This document shows positions 5,889 through 7,691 of a stretch of DNA of 7,691 bases, in pieces. The notes beneath the pieces were generated by a model. That model had not been told where the DNA came from. It saw only the letters and a program-made list of their open reading frames with translations, and ran no database searches. Position 1 is the stretch's first letter, and each line of letters starts with the position of its first letter. The translations under genes were made by a program, and so were the position numbers. The DNA lies in contig JAAYQY010000453.1 in assembly GCA_012519125.1 (NCBI GenBank), positions 1-7,691 on the forward strand, given 5' to 3'. The stretch comes from Spirochaetales bacterium. GTDB lineage: Bacteria; Spirochaetota; Spirochaetia; Sphaerochaetales; Sphaerochaetaceae.

Positions 5889-6823
5889 GATTTCACCTCA
5901 TCACGAAGCTGTTTGCCGGTCAGGGTAAGGAACACATCCTCAAGATTCGGTTGCTTGGTATTGATCGAAACCAAAGGAACATGTGCAAATGCACCCAGAA
6001 TCTTGTCCAGGATCGGTATTCCTGCAGGCACCGCAATACGGTAGCGATTGCCCTCCAGCACCACCTCCTTCACATCCGGAAGTGAAAGCAAACGACTTTT
6101 CACTTCTTCCGAACCCAGACGCACCTCCACCTCAATGATATGGTCCCCTTGGATACGGGCAACCAACTGGGCCAAGGTTCCCTGAGCAATGATATGCCCA
6201 CTGTCCATGATGTAGATGCGGGATGCCACCGCTTCAACCTCCTCAATGTAGTGGGAGGTGTAGATGATGGTCGAGCCACGCTTGGCAAGTTCCTTGACCG
6301 AACGCAGGATGAAGGAGCGCGACTGGGGATCAATGCCCACCGTTGGTTCATCCATTATGATCAAGGGAGGGGAGTGCATGAGGGCACAACCGATGTTGAG
6401 CCTTCGCTTCATTCCCCCACTATAGTGTTTGACTTTGTCTGTAAGCCGGCCTTCCAGACCGATAATGGCCGCAACCTCTGGAATGCGAGCACCAATCTCG
6501 TCTTTTCCCATCCCATACAGTGAGGCAAAGAAAGCAAGGTTGTCCTTTCCACTCATATCCTCATAGAGGGTAATCTCCTGGGTTACGTAGCCGATTTTCC
6601 TCCGAATCTCCTTGTTTCTCCCATCCTGATGCATTCCAAAGACCGTTATGGTACCCTCATCGATGGGAATCAGACCGATGATGCAACGGATGCATGTGGT
6701 CTTGCCCGCCCCATTAGGACCGAGCAGGCCGATGACCTCACCCTGTTCGACCTCGAGAGAACAACCATCCAATGCAAGCGTTGCATTGAACCGCTTCATG
6801 ACCTCGTGAACTTGTAATACCAT
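5885..6823 (-). CDS. ABC transporter ATP-binding protein, drug-exporter (LnrL/DrrA-like) type
   Basis: This 312-residue ATPase has all expected motifs: Walker A GPNGAGKT (35-42), Q-loop Gln82 (VTQE), signature YSGGMKRRLNIG (134-145), Walker B LIIMDEPTVG (154-163) with Glu159, D-loop, and H-loop His191 (YTSHYIEEVEA). After residue 215 comes an extra C-terminal domain (about 225-300, ending NLEDVFLTLTG), the hallmark of DrrA/CcmA/LnrL-type ATPases of antibiotic and linearmycin exporters. It should power the two downstream permeases, with which it overlaps by 4 nt. The start is ATG at 6823, preceded by GTGAGGT about 8 nt upstream. The open frame continues upstream to 7162, but that stretch is rich in Cys and His, lacks family similarity and overlaps the divergent gene, so it is not coding. 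As the first gene of the run it is presumably the one reached from the regulated promoter in the divergent spacer. Confidence 0.95.
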   Translation of the reverse strand: MVLQVHEVMKRFNATLALDGCSLEVEQGEVIGLLGPNGAGKTTCIRCIIGLIPIDEGTITVFGMHQDGRNKEIRRKIGYVTQEITLYEDMSGKDNLAFFASLYGMGKDEIGARIPEVAAIIGLEGRLTDKVKHYSGGMKRRLNIGCALMHSPPLIIMDEPTVGIDPQSRSFILRSVKELAKRGSTIIYTSHYIEEVEAVASRIYIMDSGHIIAQGTLAQLVARIQGDHIIEVEVRLGSEEVKSRLLSLPDVKEVVLEGNRYRIAVPAGIPILDKILGAFAHVPLVSINTKQPNLEDVFLTLTGKQLRDEVKS

Positions 6824-6859
6824 AGCTGTGTACCTCACACGCTGAGGATACACCCAACA

Positions 6860-6888
6860 CCCATAGCAGGGGCAGTGACAATTGTCAC
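6860..6888 (-). promoter_or_regulatory. possible promoter of the exporter operon
   Basis: On the minus strand GTGACA (6888-6883) could act as a -35 element (5 of 6 bases of TTGACA), followed by a 17-bp spacer and TATGGG (6865-6860) as a poor -10 (3 of 6). Transcription would then start about 30 nt before the ATPase start at 6823. The weak -10 would suit a promoter that depends on an activator. The -35 lies inside the palindrome at 6875-6888. This is a pattern match only. Confidence 0.25.
6875..6888. promoter_or_regulatory. perfect 14-bp palindrome, candidate operator
   Basis: GTGACAATTGTCAC is a perfect inverted repeat in the 132-bp spacer between the divergent genes. It lies 51 bp before the ATPase start at 6823 and 67 bp before the plus-strand gene at 6956. 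Its half-site spacing suits a dimeric helix-turn-helix regulator, and the LuxR-type response regulator of this same operon is the first candidate. A repressor of the divergent gene is the alternative. The symmetry is seen directly; the binding protein is inferred. Confidence 0.55.
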
Positions 6889-6955
6889 GATATATCCACG
6901 CATCTGGCACCAATTTATCTTTTGAACTCACAGAGACTGCTCCATACTGAAGCAA

Positions 6956-7691
6956 ATGAAACGACGCAAGAACAAGAAGCCTAGTCGCGCCGACGTGCGC
7001 ACATTGGTGGTGTTGCTCCTCATCATCCTGGTAGTGGTGAGCCTTCCTTTTGCACTGCACCAGATGAGCCCAGCACGAGAACTTGCAATCACCATCTATG
7101 ACAAGACCGTGCCCACCAAGGCAGCAGAACAACATCGCAGCTTGCTGTGGTTTATGCAGCACTACAAATACCCGACCCCAGATGGTTCTCTGTTCGGCAA
7201 AACCGGCTCACATCTTGGCTACAATCCAGAGGATGCAGAACCCATCAAGGATCTGACATTCATGGATCCACGAACCGACGTGCTGTACGTGGCAGACACC
7301 TACGGCGTCTACCGCAACGCAGAGGGTTTTTCCCGCACCACGGTACCTACCGGTGAGAGCAATCTCATCTGGGGAGGCACTACAGAGAGCGACGTACAGT
7401 TGATCAGGCAGTTCCTCAACCGGGAAAAAAGCAGCACGGTCATTGCCGAATACAATACCTTTGCGACCCCAACCCCGTCCTACGTACAAGCTCAGATGTA
7501 TCAGGTGCTCGGAACCCGATGGACCGGCTGGACCGGTATGTATGTCCACGACCTCTCCCCCAAGGGGGAAGTTCCCGCTTGGATCTTGGAGCAATTTGGA
7601 GGAAGCTGGAACTATCAAGGCAAAGGCATCATTCTCTCAAACATCCACGATGAGGTGGTGGTTCTTAGAGAGGGAGTCGAATTGGGGCCGA
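6956..7691 (+). CDS. membrane-anchored extracytoplasmic protein, unnamed family (3' end missing)
   Basis: The frame stays open from the ATG at 6956 to the window edge, giving 245 codons with no stop, so the C-terminus is missing. The N-terminus is strongly basic (MKRRKNKKPSR) followed by one hydrophobic helix (about 16-35), so the rest should lie outside the membrane on an uncleaved anchor. Recognisable stretches include AITIYDKTVP (44-53), HRSLLWFMQHYKY (60-72), DVLYVADTYGVYR (108-120), GGTTESDVQLI (140-150), IAEYNTFATPTP (163-174), GTRWTGWTGMYVHDL (186-200) and VPAWILEQFGGSWNYQGKGIIL (206-227). I recall similar patterns in uncharacterised exported bacterial proteins with a Rossmann-like (amidotransferase-like) look, but cannot name the family or assign a reaction. 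The Shine-Dalgarno is poor (GAAG). A stop at 6923 rules out an earlier in-frame ATG. It is divergent from the exporter operon, and whether it shares its regulation is unknown. Confidence 0.8.
   Translation, partial: MKRRKNKKPSRADVRTLVVLLLIILVVVSLPFALHQMSPARELAITIYDKTVPTKAAEQHRSLLWFMQHYKYPTPDGSLFGKTGSHLGYNPEDAEPIKDLTFMDPRTDVLYVADTYGVYRNAEGFSRTTVPTGESNLIWGGTTESDVQLIRQFLNREKSSTVIAEYNTFATPTPSYVQAQMYQVLGTRWTGWTGMYVHDLSPKGEVPAWILEQFGGSWNYQGKGIILSNIHDEVVVLREGVELGP

Noticed and set aside
6922..6950. Promoter-like pair TTGAAC and TACTGA before the plus-strand gene
   Set aside because: The -10 would end only 5 nt before the start codon, implying a leaderless message. The match is weak, so it is not called.
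6824..7162. Open frame extending the ATPase 113 residues upstream
   Set aside because: The stretch is Cys/His-rich with no ABC family similarity, covers the regulatory spacer and overlaps the divergent gene. The ATG at 6823 has a usable ribosome binding site and gives the normal N-terminus of the family.
7208..7618. 136-codon minus-strand open frame
   Set aside because: It lies wholly opposite the plus-strand exported protein, which has a proper membrane anchor and protein-like motifs. The minus reading shows none.

Overview
This window is a compact bacterial region dominated by one strand. Nine genes run on the minus strand from about 6823 down to 82, and one gene on the plus strand starts at 6956 and runs off the right end. 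Overlapping start and stop codons, strong purine-rich ribosome binding sites and about 50% or more GC point to a carbohydrate-using, probably anaerobic bacterium. The relaxed lipobox of the small lipoprotein (L at -4) and the overall gene style would suit a spirochaete such as Sphaerochaeta. That assignment is only a guess, because no marker gene is present.

The right half (6823 to 2775, minus) is a complete drug-efflux-type cassette: ABC ATPase, two ABC-2 family permeases, a membrane histidine kinase of the HisKA_3 (NarL/DesK) type, and a LuxR/NarL-type response regulator. Gene content, though not order, matches the linearmycin-type LnrJK-LnrLMN systems known from Bacillus, in which an intramembrane-sensing kinase and its regulator switch on the exporter. 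A perfect 14-bp palindrome in the 132-bp divergent spacer lies 51 bp before the ATPase start and is the best candidate operator for this regulator.

Without a break, the same run continues into a 64-residue single-pass membrane protein of unknown function (2773 to 2579) and a cytoplasmic SGNH-hydrolase of the rhamnogalacturonan acetylesterase type (2582 to 1926). After an 82-bp gap come the two split subunits of a UxaA/altronate-dehydratase family lyase: a small SAF-domain subunit (1843 to 1538) and a large catalytic subunit (1538 to 378). The acetylesterase plus a UxaA-family dehydratase suggests breakdown of pectin-derived sugar acids. The exact lyase substrate cannot be read from sequence alone.

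The left end has a 107-bp spacer with a strong 15-bp hairpin whose 3' arm contains the complete Shine-Dalgarno sequence of the next gene, a 62-residue predicted lipoprotein (270 to 82). The hairpin may terminate the upstream operon, mask the lipoprotein's ribosome binding site, or both.

The plus-strand gene at 6956 encodes a membrane-anchored extracytoplasmic protein of an unnamed family. It is cut off by the window end after 245 codons. No RNA genes, mobile elements, CRISPR arrays or phage genes were seen.
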